Notes under the pieces: model-generated
Seen by the model: only the letters and a program-made list of their open reading frames with translations
Databases searched by the model: none
Told to the model about the DNA's origin: nothing
Assembly (NCBI GenBank): GCA_026713825.1
Contig: JAPONS010000047.1
Coordinates: 1 to 49,398, forward strand
DNA from: Chloroflexota bacterium
GTDB lineage: Bacteria; Chloroflexota; Dehalococcoidia; Lucifugimonadales; UBA1127
Reading direction: 5' to 3'
Length of the DNA: 49,398 bases
In this document: in pieces, positions 34,757 to 43,533 of the stretch
How positions within the stretch are numbered: the first letter of the stretch is position 1
Layout: every line of letters begins with the position of its first letter
Translations under genes and position numbers: made by a program

Positions 34757-36022
34757 ATGCTGACCAAGGAAGAAAACCGGTACATGACGGAGACCGGTCC
34801 GGGCACGCCGATGGGCGACTTCATGCGCCGTTTTTGGCACCCGGTGCTGCTCTCTGAGGAGTTGCCGGAGCCCGACTGCCCGCCCAAGCGGACCAAGATC
34901 CTGAGCGAGGAACTCATTGCTTTCCGCGACACCAATGGGGACGTGGGCCTTGTGGACAACTACTGCCCACACCGCAGGGCGAGCCTCTTCTTCGGCCGCA
35001 ACGAGGAAGCCGGACTCCGCTGTGTGTATCACGGCTGGAAGTTCGACGTGAACGGCGACTGCGTCGACATGCCCTCGGAGCCCGCCGAGTCCAACTTCAG
35101 GGAAAAGGTCAAGATCAAGTCCTACCCCTGCCGAGAGGGCGCCGGCATGGTCTGGGCCTACATGGGCCCGCCGGAACTCCAGCCGGAAATGCCCAAGCTG
35201 GAATACCTGGACATGCCGGAGGACCAGTATGTCTCCACCAAGGTGATGTATGAGTCCAACTACGTCCAGGTCATTGAGGGTGAGATCGACACCGTCCACG
35301 CGTCCATCCTCCACAGCAACCTGAATTCGCTGGCCAAGTCGGACACCGCGACCACCATTGGCGGGCGCTATTCCTACCGCGACCGGCCGGCGCGCTTCTT
35401 CGTCGAGGACACGGATAGCGGCATCCTCATCGGCGCGCGCCGCAACGCTGAGGAGGACAGCTACTATTGGCGCATCTCTCGCTTCCTTTATCCCTACATC
35501 ACCATGATCCCCCGCGAACCGCATGGCTCGGCCCGGTCCGGCCTCATCGTCCCCATCGACGACGAGAACTGCTGGTTCTTCTGGGTCCGCTGGAACCCCT
35601 ACCGCCCGCTGGACGCAGAGGAGGTCCGCGCCTACGAGCTGATGAAGGCCAGCCTCGCCCCCGTCACGTACATGGGCCAGGCCAACAAGCGCAACGACTA
35701 CATGATCGACCGCGAGATGCAAAAGACGGTGAACTACACCGGCATCCCGCAGAACAACGCCCGCGCCCAGGACGCCGCCATGACGGACAGCATGGGGACC
35801 ATCGTCGACCGCTCCCACGAGCACCTCGGCACCACGGACATGGCGATCATCCGCATGCGCCGCCGCCTGGTGCAGGGCGCGCGGGAGCTTGAGGAAGGCA
35901 TCGAGCCGTACGCCGCCGGCCACCCGGAGGTGTTCGCGGTCCGCTCCGGCGGCGCCGTCCTCCCCCGCGACGTTTACTTCACGGAAGACCCGTCCGTGCA
36001 AGACGACATCTTCGTGCGGTAG
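34757..36022 (+). CDS. Rieske-type ring-hydroxylating/demethylating oxygenase, large subunit
   Basis: A 421-residue Rieske non-heme iron oxygenase. The [2Fe-2S] ligands are Cys70-x-His72 (CPHRRA) and Cys89-x2-His92 (CVYHGW). The mononuclear iron site is EGEIDTVHASILH with His181 and His186. Length and layout resemble phthalate 4,5-dioxygenase-like and O-demethylase-like enzymes; the substrate is unknown. No reductase or ferredoxin partner gene is adjacent, so electrons must come from a component elsewhere. GGAGGG lies upstream of ATG 34757, and the gene has its own promoter. Confidence 0.92.
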   Translation: MLTKEENRYMTETGPGTPMGDFMRRFWHPVLLSEELPEPDCPPKRTKILSEELIAFRDTNGDVGLVDNYCPHRRASLFFGRNEEAGLRCVYHGWKFDVNGDCVDMPSEPAESNFREKVKIKSYPCREGAGMVWAYMGPPELQPEMPKLEYLDMPEDQYVSTKVMYESNYVQVIEGEIDTVHASILHSNLNSLAKSDTATTIGGRYSYRDRPARFFVEDTDSGILIGARRNAEEDSYYWRISRFLYPYITMIPREPHGSARSGLIVPIDDENCWFFWVRWNPYRPLDAEEVRAYELMKASLAPVTYMGQANKRNDYMIDREMQKTVNYTGIPQNNARAQDAAMTDSMGTIVDRSHEHLGTTDMAIIRMRRRLVQGARELEEGIEPYAAGHPEVFAVRSGGAVLPRDVYFTEDPSVQDDIFVR

Positions 36023-36104
36023 GACACTTGGCTAGGTACAGAAGGAGCTCCCGGCGTGGCAGCCGCGCCGGGGGCTCCTTCTACTGTTGATGCATCTACG
36101 CGAG

Positions 36105-36902
36105 TCAGGAGCCGTCGCCGGTGGGCGACGGCTTCCCGGTTCGCAGCATCCCATGCCCGCGCAACCACATGTCGCGCAAGCGACTGCGGTACGACGAGGC
36201 GTGGCCGCGCAAGAAAAGGCGGTCGCGGCCCGCCGGCGTCTCCCCGCAGCCGCAAACGCACGGCCCGCCGTTCGCGCGCTTCCACAAGCGCTCATCATAA
36301 GCGGCGGCCTCGTCAACAAGGACCGGCTTGCCACTGACACGCATGGACTCGACCACTGCAGCGACATTGTCCCATTGAGGCTGCGCGGTCACATAGCGCA
36401 CACCCTCTTCCGCGACTTTGGCGGGCGGGCGCGGTGCACGGTTTGCCCAGGGAAGGTTCTGGTAGGGGTAAACATATGCAGGACCCTTGCTGGAGGAAAC
36501 GGCGCGTTTTGGCCGCCAATCGGGCTCGTGGCGGAGCCTGTCCCGGACGTCGACTGCCTGGGCGATAAATGCGCTGTCGGCCACGTTGGGCAGCATCGGC
36601 AGGTTGGCTTGCTTCACCATCTCCATCACATGCCTGCGGAGCGCGGCGTTGATGGCTGTCTGGTAGTTCGACCTGCCGTCGGAGGCGTCCTGCCGGAACC
36701 ACTCCAGCACGTCGGCGTCCAGCCGCAGAGTGATCTGCACTTTAGGCGGCTTGTAGAAGAGGCCGCTTACGGCGTTGTCCCAGACTTCCAGGCCCGTGGC
36801 CTCCGGTATGTCGGACAGGTCTATATCGCTATCCGGCAACGCCGCCAGCTTTGCCAGATCCGCCTTCTGTTTGGCCGTCAGTCTAGGTGCGTGTTTGTTC
36901 AT
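36105..36902 (-). CDS. brnA: BrnA-type antitoxin with long C-terminal extension
   Basis: A 265-residue protein, two to three times longer than ordinary BrnA. Residues about 50-100 carry the BrnA ribbon-helix-helix DNA-binding domain (PPKVQITLRLDADVLEWFRQ, then YQTAINAALRRHV). Residues about 105-215 are unrecognised. Near the C-terminus VCGCGETP, then FLRGHASSYRSRLRD, resembles a small Cys/His putative metal-binding motif (CxCGC...GHxxxxxSxLR). BrnA neutralises BrnT and represses the operon; the extension's role is unknown. The start, ATG 36902, overlaps the brnT end by 20 bases. Confidence 0.8.
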   Translation of the reverse strand: MNKHAPRLTAKQKADLAKLAALPDSDIDLSDIPEATGLEVWDNAVSGLFYKPPKVQITLRLDADVLEWFRQDASDGRSNYQTAINAALRRHVMEMVKQANLPMLPNVADSAFIAQAVDVRDRLRHEPDWRPKRAVSSSKGPAYVYPYQNLPWANRAPRPPAKVAEEGVRYVTAQPQWDNVAAVVESMRVSGKPVLVDEAAAYDERLWKRANGGPCVCGCGETPAGRDRLFLRGHASSYRSRLRDMWLRGHGMLRTGKPSPTGDGS

Positions 36903-37170
36903 ACCATCGCTTTTCGCGGGATGTCATACGCCTTGCGGAAATAAGCCTGCCAATTGCTCCAGCTTCAACCTCGTCGATTCGTCCGGTATGAATAACCACG
37001 ATGTACGCATTGCCTATCATTCCAAAACTGTGCCACCGCTGCTCACCCCCATGCCAGTCCTCCCGAATGCGGAGGAATCCATCGAAGAACACATGCACAG
37101 CCGTCTCAAAGTCGATGCCGTGCTTGCTCAGGTTCGCGGCGTTCTTGGCTTCGTCCCATTCCCAGGGCAC
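36883..37170 (-). CDS. brnT: BrnT-type ribonuclease toxin
   Basis: A 95-residue toxin with the BrnT pattern: WEWDEAKNAANLSKHGIDFETAVHVF at the N-terminus and LISARRMTSREKRWYE at the C-terminus. BrnT proteins are RelE-like RNases that arrest translation until bound by BrnA. The start is GTG at 37170 with GAGGGA five to six bases upstream. It is the first gene of brnT-brnA and its promoter is near consensus. Confidence 0.9.
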   Translation of the reverse strand: MPWEWDEAKNAANLSKHGIDFETAVHVFFDGFLRIREDWHGGEQRWHSFGMIGNAYIVVIHTGRIDEVEAGAIGRLISARRMTSREKRWYEQTRT

Positions 37171-37182
37171 TAGTCCCTCTTC

Positions 37183-37222
37183 GTAGTGACATTAGTGTAG
37201 TTACATGCAATTGAATTGTCAA
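37183..37222 (-). promoter_or_regulatory. brnTA promoter with repeated operator-like half-sites
   Basis: On the minus strand TTGACA (37222-37217) and TACACT (37199-37194) are 17 bases apart. The plus-strand octamers GTAGTGAC (37183-37190) and GTAGTTAC (37197-37204) are direct repeats 14 bases apart that overlap the -10, a plausible binding site for the ribbon-helix-helix domain of BrnA. The promoter is read directly; operator function is inferred. Confidence 0.7.
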
Positions 37223-37247
37223 GACATGGAGCTACACGTCATCGCGT

Positions 37248-38858
37248 CTAAAGCGGCTCGTTTGCGCGCTGGCGCCCGAGCAGCCACCACTCCAGGCTAT
37301 CATGCAGCGCCATCCACGACGCCTCGATGATGTTGGCTGAGCAGCCCATCGTGTGCCACCTCGACTCGCCGTCCGTGGATTCCACGAGTACCCGCACCAC
37401 GGCGCCCGTGCCCGTCCCCTGGTCGACGACGCGCACCTTGTAGTCCAGCAGCCGGACAGTTTCCAGTTCCGGGTAGAACGAGAGCAGTCCTTTGCGCGCC
37501 GCCTGGTCCATGGCGTTTACCGGGCCGTTGCCGCTCGCAGCAGTGTGGATGACCTGCCCGTTTACCTGCACCTTCACCGTCGCCTCGCACGCGACGCTGT
37601 CGGCATCGACGTCAGCCGGCCGGCGGTGCTTCTCCACGATGACCATGAAGTCCACCAGGTCAAAGGGCGGCCTGTAGTCCGGCATGGACCGGCGCACGAG
37701 CATCTCAAAGGACGCTTCTGCACCCTCGTACTGGAAGCCCGTGTTCTCCTTTTGCTTGATGGCGGCCAGGATGTCCAGCACAACCCCATTTTCGATGGTC
37801 TCCCGAGAGTCGTAGATGCCCATCTCCACCAGCTTCTGCACGACGTTGGCCCGGCCCGCCAGCTCGGATACGAGGATGTGGTTGGTGTTGCCCACCAGAC
37901 CCGGCGCGACGTGCTGATAGCTCTCTTCCAGCTTGGCCACCGCCGAGGCATGGAGCCCCGCCTTGTGCGTGAATGCGCTGGCCCCCACGTATGGCTGGTA
38001 GGGGTTGGGCGTCCGGTTCACGATCTCACTGACGAAGTGCGACACCTCCATCATGCTCTTGAGCTGCTCCGCCGAGACGCACTCGTAGCCCATCTTGAGC
38101 TGCAGGTCGCCGATGACGGAGATGAGGTTGGCGTTGCCGCACCGCTCGCCGTAGCCGTTCACCGTGCCCTGCACCTGCGTCGCGCCGGCCATCACTGCGG
38201 CCAGCGCGTTGGCCACCGCGACCTCGCCGTCGTTGTGAGGGTGGATGGCAATTTCCGCCTCCGGTACGCTCTCCCTCACCTTGGCGACTATGGCCGAGAC
38301 CTCATGCGGCAACGCCCCTCCGTTGGTGTCGCAGAGGACCACCCTGTCAGCCCCGGCTGCGGCTGCGGCCCGTACGCACTGCAGTGCGTACTCCTCATTG
38401 GCCTTGAAGCCGTCAAAGAAGTGCTCAGCGTCCAGGAGGACGGTCTTGCCGTGCCTCTTGAAGAAGGCCACGCTGTCGGAGATCATCGCCAGGTTCTCTT
38501 CCAGGTTGGTCTCCAGGATGTGCGTGACGTGCATGTCCCACGTCTTGCCGACCATGGTCACGACGGGCGTGTTCGCCTCCATGGCGTGCCGCAGCGTTGG
38601 GTCTGTCTCCGCCGAGCCGTTGGCGTGCCGGGTGCTGCAGAACGCCGCCAGCTTGGCGTGCCGCAGCTCCAGTGACTGCGCCTGCTGGAAGAACTCCGCG
38701 TCTTTCGGGTTGGCCCCCGGCCAGCCGCCCTCGATGTAGTCGATCCCCAGATCGTCCAGCTTCCGGGCAATCTTCAGCTTGTCCTCGACAGAGAGCGACA
38801 TGCCCTCCTGCTGCGTCCCGTCCCGCAGCGTGGTGTCGTAAAGTTCAATCTTTGCCAT
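37248..38858 (-). CDS. cimA: (R)-citramalate synthase
   Basis: A 536-residue enzyme of the isopropylmalate/citramalate synthase family that joins pyruvate and acetyl-CoA, the entry to the threonine-independent isoleucine route. Metal and active-site motifs are LYDTTLRDGTQQEG at the N-terminus and IAIHPHNDGEVAVANA. The last ~130 residues form a LeuA-type regulatory dimer domain, the usual seat of end-product feedback. The length and sequence fit CimA better than LeuA. ATG 38858 was chosen (MAKIELYD); the frame is open 15 codons further. It is controlled by a T-box leader. Confidence 0.88.
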   Translation of the reverse strand: MAKIELYDTTLRDGTQQEGMSLSVEDKLKIARKLDDLGIDYIEGGWPGANPKDAEFFQQAQSLELRHAKLAAFCSTRHANGSAETDPTLRHAMEANTPVVTMVGKTWDMHVTHILETNLEENLAMISDSVAFFKRHGKTVLLDAEHFFDGFKANEEYALQCVRAAAAAGADRVVLCDTNGGALPHEVSAIVAKVRESVPEAEIAIHPHNDGEVAVANALAAVMAGATQVQGTVNGYGERCGNANLISVIGDLQLKMGYECVSAEQLKSMMEVSHFVSEIVNRTPNPYQPYVGASAFTHKAGLHASAVAKLEESYQHVAPGLVGNTNHILVSELAGRANVVQKLVEMGIYDSRETIENGVVLDILAAIKQKENTGFQYEGAEASFEMLVRRSMPDYRPPFDLVDFMVIVEKHRRPADVDADSVACEATVKVQVNGQVIHTAASGNGPVNAMDQAARKGLLSFYPELETVRLLDYKVRVVDQGTGTGAVVRVLVESTDGESRWHTMGCSANIIEASWMALHDSLEWWLLGRQRANEPL

Positions 38859-38899
38859 ACCTGTTCCCCTATTCGGCGCCTGATGCGCCCGTCTGTTGC

Positions 38900-39147
38900 G
38901 CACAACAAAAGACCCGTCCCACCAAGGGACGGGCTCTCACCCGCGGTACCACCCTTATTCCTCCCCTCAGGGAGACGCTTGGAGGGCGCCATCACGCCCC
39001 TTCCCGGTAACGGCGGGATACCGTTGCGCCTACTGCCCGTTTCAACGCAATGCTCGGGAGGGATTTTCGGCGGGCGCTCACCTGTCCGCTCTCACCATAC
39101 CGGACTCGCTGAAGGCTGCATCCCCGGCTACTCGTCTCCGTCAACGC
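38900..39147 (-). promoter_or_regulatory. T-box leader of cimA (candidate isoleucine specifier)
   Basis: The minus strand contains the diagnostic T-box sequence AGGGTGGTACCGCGGG (plus-strand complement at about 38939-38954), which pairs with the uncharged tRNA acceptor end. Upstream are GACGAGTAG (the AGTA element at the base of Stem I) and GAAAATCCCTCCCGAGC, in which ATC (39064-39062) sits at the expected specifier position and would read tRNA-Ile. That agrees with citramalate synthase feeding isoleucine. The T-box motif is certain; the specifier assignment is by pattern. Confidence 0.88.
38907..38934 (-). terminator. T-box terminator hairpin
   Basis: On the minus strand CCCGTCCC and GGGACGGG form an 8-bp stem around TTGGT, followed by TCTTTTGTT. 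It lies directly after the T-box sequence and about 50 bases before cimA. Confidence 0.85.
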
Positions 39148-39153
39148 AAACTT

Positions 39154-39183
39154 AGGCTAGCACGAGTGTGCGGCACCGGTCAA
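39154..39183 (-). promoter_or_regulatory. Promoter of the cimA T-box transcript
   Basis: On the minus strand TTGACC (39183-39178) and TAGCCT (39159-39154), spacer 18. The start would fall near 39147, immediately before Stem I of the T-box. Confidence 0.7.
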
Positions 39184-39243
39184 GGAACGGCGTATTTAAG
39201 CCAACCCTGCGGTTTTTCGCTGGCATTGCCGCACTACCGCTGT

Positions 39244-39251
39244 GCGATAAT
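39244..39251 (+). promoter_or_regulatory. Possible extended -10 promoter of recG
   Basis: TGCGATAAT (TG-N-GATAAT, -10 at 39246-39251) is an extended -10 element; no good -35 is seen. Transcription from it would begin near 39258, before the GTG start at 39277. Confidence 0.45.
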
Positions 39252-39276
39252 GCCTGTACTCCCGCAGAGGTGCTCC

Positions 39277-41739
39277 GTGACCCTGAAACGCGCTCCGACA
39301 TTCGCCCAGCGGCTGCGAGATTTTCGCCGAGTCCTGCAGCTCGAGGAGCGGCGCGGCTATGCCGACCGCGCAGTCGTTGGCGGCCTCGGCCGTTTCCTCG
39401 ATCGCTGGCGAGCCGAACTCACGGAGGAGGAGGCCGACTCCCTGCCGCCGAGCCTCACAGCCGCGCTCGCGCAACGCCGGTACCACGACCTTTCGGCGGA
39501 GCTGCGGGAACGCTGGGTCCACGAGGCCCTCACCGCGCTCGGCGATCACGCCGCCGCCTTGGAGCCGCCACCAAAGGAGCGTCCTCCCCGTGCCGTAACA
39601 CCACGCAAACTCACCCCGCCGCCCGCCGCGCCAACGCTCGATTCACCGCCAACCATCGTCCGAGGCGTAGGGCCCGGCATCGCGGCCAAGCTGGAGAACC
39701 TCGGCATCACCAGCGTCAACGACCTCTTGCGACACTACCCCTCGCGGCACCTCGCCGTAACCAGCGTCTCCGAGCTTGAGGGGGCACAGGAGACCGCCAT
39801 TGCCGGCACGGTGTGGAGCGTTGGACGCCGGGGCTTCGGTCACGGCCAGCAGATGCAGGCGACGGAGGCCGTCGTTGGTGACGCCTCCGGCAACATTCAG
39901 GTCGTGTGGTTCAACCAGCCATTCGTCGCCCGGTACGTCAGCAGCGGCGACCGAATCCTGGTCAGCGGTTACTTCCGCGCCTACCGCGGCAGGCCTACTC
40001 TGGAAGCCAACAACTTTGAAGTCCTTCAGGAAGACGCTGACCCGCTCATGCCAGGGAGCCTCGTGCCCGTCTATCCCGCCACCAAAGGCCTCACACAACG
40101 CACGCTACGCCGGATCGTCGGCAACGCTCTCGACGCGTGGCTGCCCCGGCTCGCTGAACTGTTGCCTGACGACGTCCGTGAGCGGCAGCGGCTGCTGCCA
40201 CTGCCAAAGGCCCTTGGCACGTACCACCGGCCGGAATCCGTTGAAGCCAAAGAGGAGGCCCGCCGCCGCCTCGCCTTCGATGAGATGATCGTACGGCAGC
40301 TTTTCCTGCTGGCCCGCAAGCACAACTGGCAGGAGGCGCCCGCCGTCCGGCTGCCGATGCACGTCGAGGTCCTCCGATCCTACGTCGACGCGTTGCCGTT
40401 CAAGCTAACCCGCGCCCAGCGCCACGTTCTGCGCGAGACGTTGGACGACATTGCGGAGGCGAAGCCGGCCCATCGCCTTGTGGAGGGCGATGTGGGCAGC
40501 GGCAAGACGGTTGTCGCCCTTGGCGCGATGCTCAATGCTGCTGCCCATGGCTACCAGGCCGCAATGATGGCCCCCACGGAGCTCCTTGCAGAGCAGCATT
40601 TTCAGACCGTTTCCAATCTGCTCGTGGGGTTCCAGAGGCCCATCAACGCGCCCAACCGCATCGCGCTTTACATCGACCCGCTGCCGCGCCCAGTCGTCGT
40701 TGGCCTGCTCCTCGGCAGTCACACGCAGCGGGAGAAGGCGGCCCTCCGCCGAGAGGCCCGCGACGGTGGTGTCGACATCCTCGTGGGCACCCACACGTTG
40801 CTGCAAGAGGCCACCGCCATCCCCAACCTCGCGCTGGCCGTGGTCGACGAGGAGCACCGCTTTGGTGTCGCTCAGCGCAACGCGCTCATGGGGAAGGGCG
40901 GCCTGCGCCCCCACCTCATCAGCATGAGCGCCACACCTATCCCTCGAAGCCTTGCCCTCACGGTCTACGGCGACCTGGACATTTCGACCATCGACGAGCT
41001 CCCGCCAGGCCGTAGGCCCAACCGCACGCGCTGGCTCCGGCCCGACGAGCGCGATCAGGCGGTCCGGTTCATCCGGAAGGAGGTCCGCGAGGGTCACCAA
41101 GCCTTCGTCGTCTGCCCAATCATCGAGGAATCCGAGTCGCTGCAAGTCAGCGCGGCGGTAGAGGAGCACCGGCGCCTGTCTGACGAAGTCTTCCCACATT
41201 TGCGCGTGGGCCTGCTGCACGGCCGCATGTCCCTGCCCGAAAAGAACGCCGCAATGGACAGCTTCCGCGATGGCGGGCTCGACATCCTCGTGTCAACGCC
41301 CGTGGTGGAGGTGGGCGTCGATATTCCCAACGCAACCGTGATGATGGTTGAGGCCGCCGACCGCTTCGGCCTCTCCGCGCTGCACCAGCTTCGCGGCCGC
41401 GTTGGCCGAGGTGAGGCGCCCGGCTACTGCATCCTCATGGCTGACGAAGTCAGCGACACCACTCGCATGCGCCTCGAGGTCCTCGAGGAGGAGACTGATG
41501 GCTTCCGCGTGGCTGAGGCCGACCTCCGCCTCCGCGGCCCGGGCGAACTCGCCGGCACGCGGCAGAGCGGCCTGCCCGATCTCCGGCTCGCGGACCTGCA
41601 CGATGTTGATCTCGTGACCGCTACCCGTGACGAGGCAAACACAATCCTCACCCGCGACCCGCAATTGCAGGAGGACGAGCACCGCCTCCTCTCGGAGACG
41701 GTTGCGCGGCTTGCCGCGCGCATTGCCGAGCAGCCATAG
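39277..41739 (+). CDS. recG: ATP-dependent DNA helicase RecG
   Basis: An 820-residue branch-migration helicase that reverses stalled forks. An N-terminal helical extension (about 1-125) is followed by the wedge/OB region beginning VGPGIAAKLENLGITSVNDLLRHYPSRH (about 130). Walker A GDVGSGKT lies near 403 and the motif II box VVDEEHRFG near 521, then the C-terminal helicase lobe (VSTPVVEVGVDIPNA) and the RecG-specific tail. I chose GTG 39277 with GAGG 7 bases upstream; an ATG at 39250 overlaps the likely -10. It is divergent from cimA. Confidence 0.94.
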   Translation: MTLKRAPTFAQRLRDFRRVLQLEERRGYADRAVVGGLGRFLDRWRAELTEEEADSLPPSLTAALAQRRYHDLSAELRERWVHEALTALGDHAAALEPPPKERPPRAVTPRKLTPPPAAPTLDSPPTIVRGVGPGIAAKLENLGITSVNDLLRHYPSRHLAVTSVSELEGAQETAIAGTVWSVGRRGFGHGQQMQATEAVVGDASGNIQVVWFNQPFVARYVSSGDRILVSGYFRAYRGRPTLEANNFEVLQEDADPLMPGSLVPVYPATKGLTQRTLRRIVGNALDAWLPRLAELLPDDVRERQRLLPLPKALGTYHRPESVEAKEEARRRLAFDEMIVRQLFLLARKHNWQEAPAVRLPMHVEVLRSYVDALPFKLTRAQRHVLRETLDDIAEAKPAHRLVEGDVGSGKTVVALGAMLNAAAHGYQAAMMAPTELLAEQHFQTVSNLLVGFQRPINAPNRIALYIDPLPRPVVVGLLLGSHTQREKAALRREARDGGVDILVGTHTLLQEATAIPNLALAVVDEEHRFGVAQRNALMGKGGLRPHLISMSATPIPRSLALTVYGDLDISTIDELPPGRRPNRTRWLRPDERDQAVRFIRKEVREGHQAFVVCPIIEESESLQVSAAVEEHRRLSDEVFPHLRVGLLHGRMSLPEKNAAMDSFRDGGLDILVSTPVVEVGVDIPNATVMMVEAADRFGLSALHQLRGRVGRGEAPGYCILMADEVSDTTRMRLEVLEEETDGFRVAEADLRLRGPGELAGTRQSGLPDLRLADLHDVDLVTATRDEANTILTRDPQLQEDEHRLLSETVARLAARIAEQP

Positions 41740-41867
41740 CTGATGCTGCCTTTCCACTTGCGCGGGGGATTGCTGTATACTTTACCTACCAGGCACACGC
41801 CGATTGGTGACCGTGCCCACCTTTGATCCGGCGGTGAGCTACCCCTTGCCGCAAAGCGTGAGTGAGT

Positions 41868-43529
41868 ATGCACGTTCGTGACCTTGTTGCGGCCCGCGTG
41901 ACTGAGGCCCTCAACAAAGCGCAGACAGATCAGGCCCTTCCCACTGTTCCGGCACCCGGCAGCATCGTGGAACGCCCGCAGAACCCTGAGCACGGCGACT
42001 TCGCCAGCAGCGCTCCGCTCAAACTCGCCCGCACCATGCGTATGGCCCCCATGGACATCGCCCAGGCCCTCGCCGACTGCATTGCCATCGACCGCGAGAT
42101 CGCGACAGTGGAAATTGCACCGCCCGGCTTCATCAATTTCACCCTCTCACCCGAGTGGCTGCAGCAACAAGTCGAAACGATACTCAAGGCAGGCGAGTCT
42201 TTCGGTTCCACGGACGCGGGCGCGGGCAAGCGTGTGCAGGTAGAGTTCGTCAGCGTCAACCCGACGGGCCCTGTCCACGTCGGCCACGCACGCGGCGCGG
42301 TCATCGGCAGCGTGCTCGCGTCGAGCCTCGCCGCCGCCGGCTACGAGGTCTCCCGCGAGTACTACCTGAACGACGCGGGCAGCCAAATAGACCTCTTCCA
42401 CCAGTCACTGTTCGCCCGGTACGCACAGACGCTCGGCCGGGACGTCGAGTTGCCCGCCAGTGGGTACCAGGGCGACTACATGACGGAGTTCGGCGCGGAT
42501 CTCGCGCAGGCCCATGGCGACGCCTTCCTGCAGATGCCCGAGGACGAGGGCGTCCGCGCAGTCGGCGTCATCGGCATCGAGCGCATGATTAAGAATATCC
42601 GGGACGACCTCGCCGCCCTCCGCGTCGAGTTCGACGTGTGGTTCAGCGAGCAAAGCCTCTTCGAGGCATCTGATTACGACACCGCCATGTTGATGCTCCG
42701 CGAGGGCGGGCACGTGACGGAGCGCGAGGGCGCGACGTGGTTTGTGTCCACCGCTCTCGGCGAGGACAAGGACAACGTTCTCATCCGCTCCAACGGCCTC
42801 CCTACCTACTTCGCCTCTGACGCCGCTTACCACTACAACAAATTCGTGGTGCGCAGCTTTGACCTCGTGACGGACATCTGGGGAGCGGACCACCAGGGCC
42901 ACGTGAATCGCGTCAAGGCCGTCGTGGGCGCTCTCGGCGTGGACCCCGACCGGCTCAACATCATCATCGGCCAGATGGTCGCCCTGAAGCGCGGCGGCGA
43001 GTCCGTGCGAGCGTCCAAGCGCACCGGCGACATCATCACATTGCGCGAGCTCGTCGACGAAGTGGGCCCTGACGCCTGCCGCTACTTCTTCCTGTCGCGC
43101 TCGGCCGAGGCCCAGATGGAGTTTGACCTGGAGCTCGCCACCAAGGAGTCCCAGGAAAACCCCGTCTACTATTTGCAGTACGCCCACGCTCGAATCGCCG
43201 GGATCCTTCGCAACGCGCGCGAACGGGGGCTCGACTTCGCTGAGGGAGACGTGCACTTGCTCCGCGAGCCCGAGGAGCTCGCGCTGGTACGCCAGCTCCT
43301 TCTCTTGCCCGAGATCATCGAGACCATCGCCGAGACGATGGAGCCGCACCGGCTGCCCCACTACACGCTGGAGCTAGCCACCGCCTTTCACTGGTTCTAT
43401 GACCAGTGCCGCGTCATTTCCGACGATGAGTCACTCACAAAGGCAAGACTCAAGCTGGTGGAGGCGTCACGGATTGGTCTGGCGCGGTGCCTGTCGCTGA
43501 TGGGCATGGCCGCGCCCGAGCAGATGTAG
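41868..43529 (+). CDS. argS: Arginyl-tRNA synthetase
   Basis: A 553-residue class I synthetase that charges tRNA-Arg. The N-terminal additional domain (about 1-120) is followed by the HIGH-type motif in NPTGPVHVGHARGAVIGSVL and the late loop VRASKRTGDIITL, in which no canonical KMSKS exists, as often in ArgRS. The C-terminal anticodon-binding DALR domain ends LMGMAAPEQM, the ending typical of ArgRS (here shifted). ATG 41868 is preferred; a GTG two codons earlier is possible. A TATACT box at 41776-41781 may be its promoter -10. Confidence 0.95.
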   Translation: MHVRDLVAARVTEALNKAQTDQALPTVPAPGSIVERPQNPEHGDFASSAPLKLARTMRMAPMDIAQALADCIAIDREIATVEIAPPGFINFTLSPEWLQQQVETILKAGESFGSTDAGAGKRVQVEFVSVNPTGPVHVGHARGAVIGSVLASSLAAAGYEVSREYYLNDAGSQIDLFHQSLFARYAQTLGRDVELPASGYQGDYMTEFGADLAQAHGDAFLQMPEDEGVRAVGVIGIERMIKNIRDDLAALRVEFDVWFSEQSLFEASDYDTAMLMLREGGHVTEREGATWFVSTALGEDKDNVLIRSNGLPTYFASDAAYHYNKFVVRSFDLVTDIWGADHQGHVNRVKAVVGALGVDPDRLNIIIGQMVALKRGGESVRASKRTGDIITLRELVDEVGPDACRYFFLSRSAEAQMEFDLELATKESQENPVYYLQYAHARIAGILRNARERGLDFAEGDVHLLREPEELALVRQLLLLPEIIETIAETMEPHRLPHYTLELATAFHWFYDQCRVISDDESLTKARLKLVEASRIGLARCLSLMGMAAPEQM

Positions 43530-43533
43530 CGCG

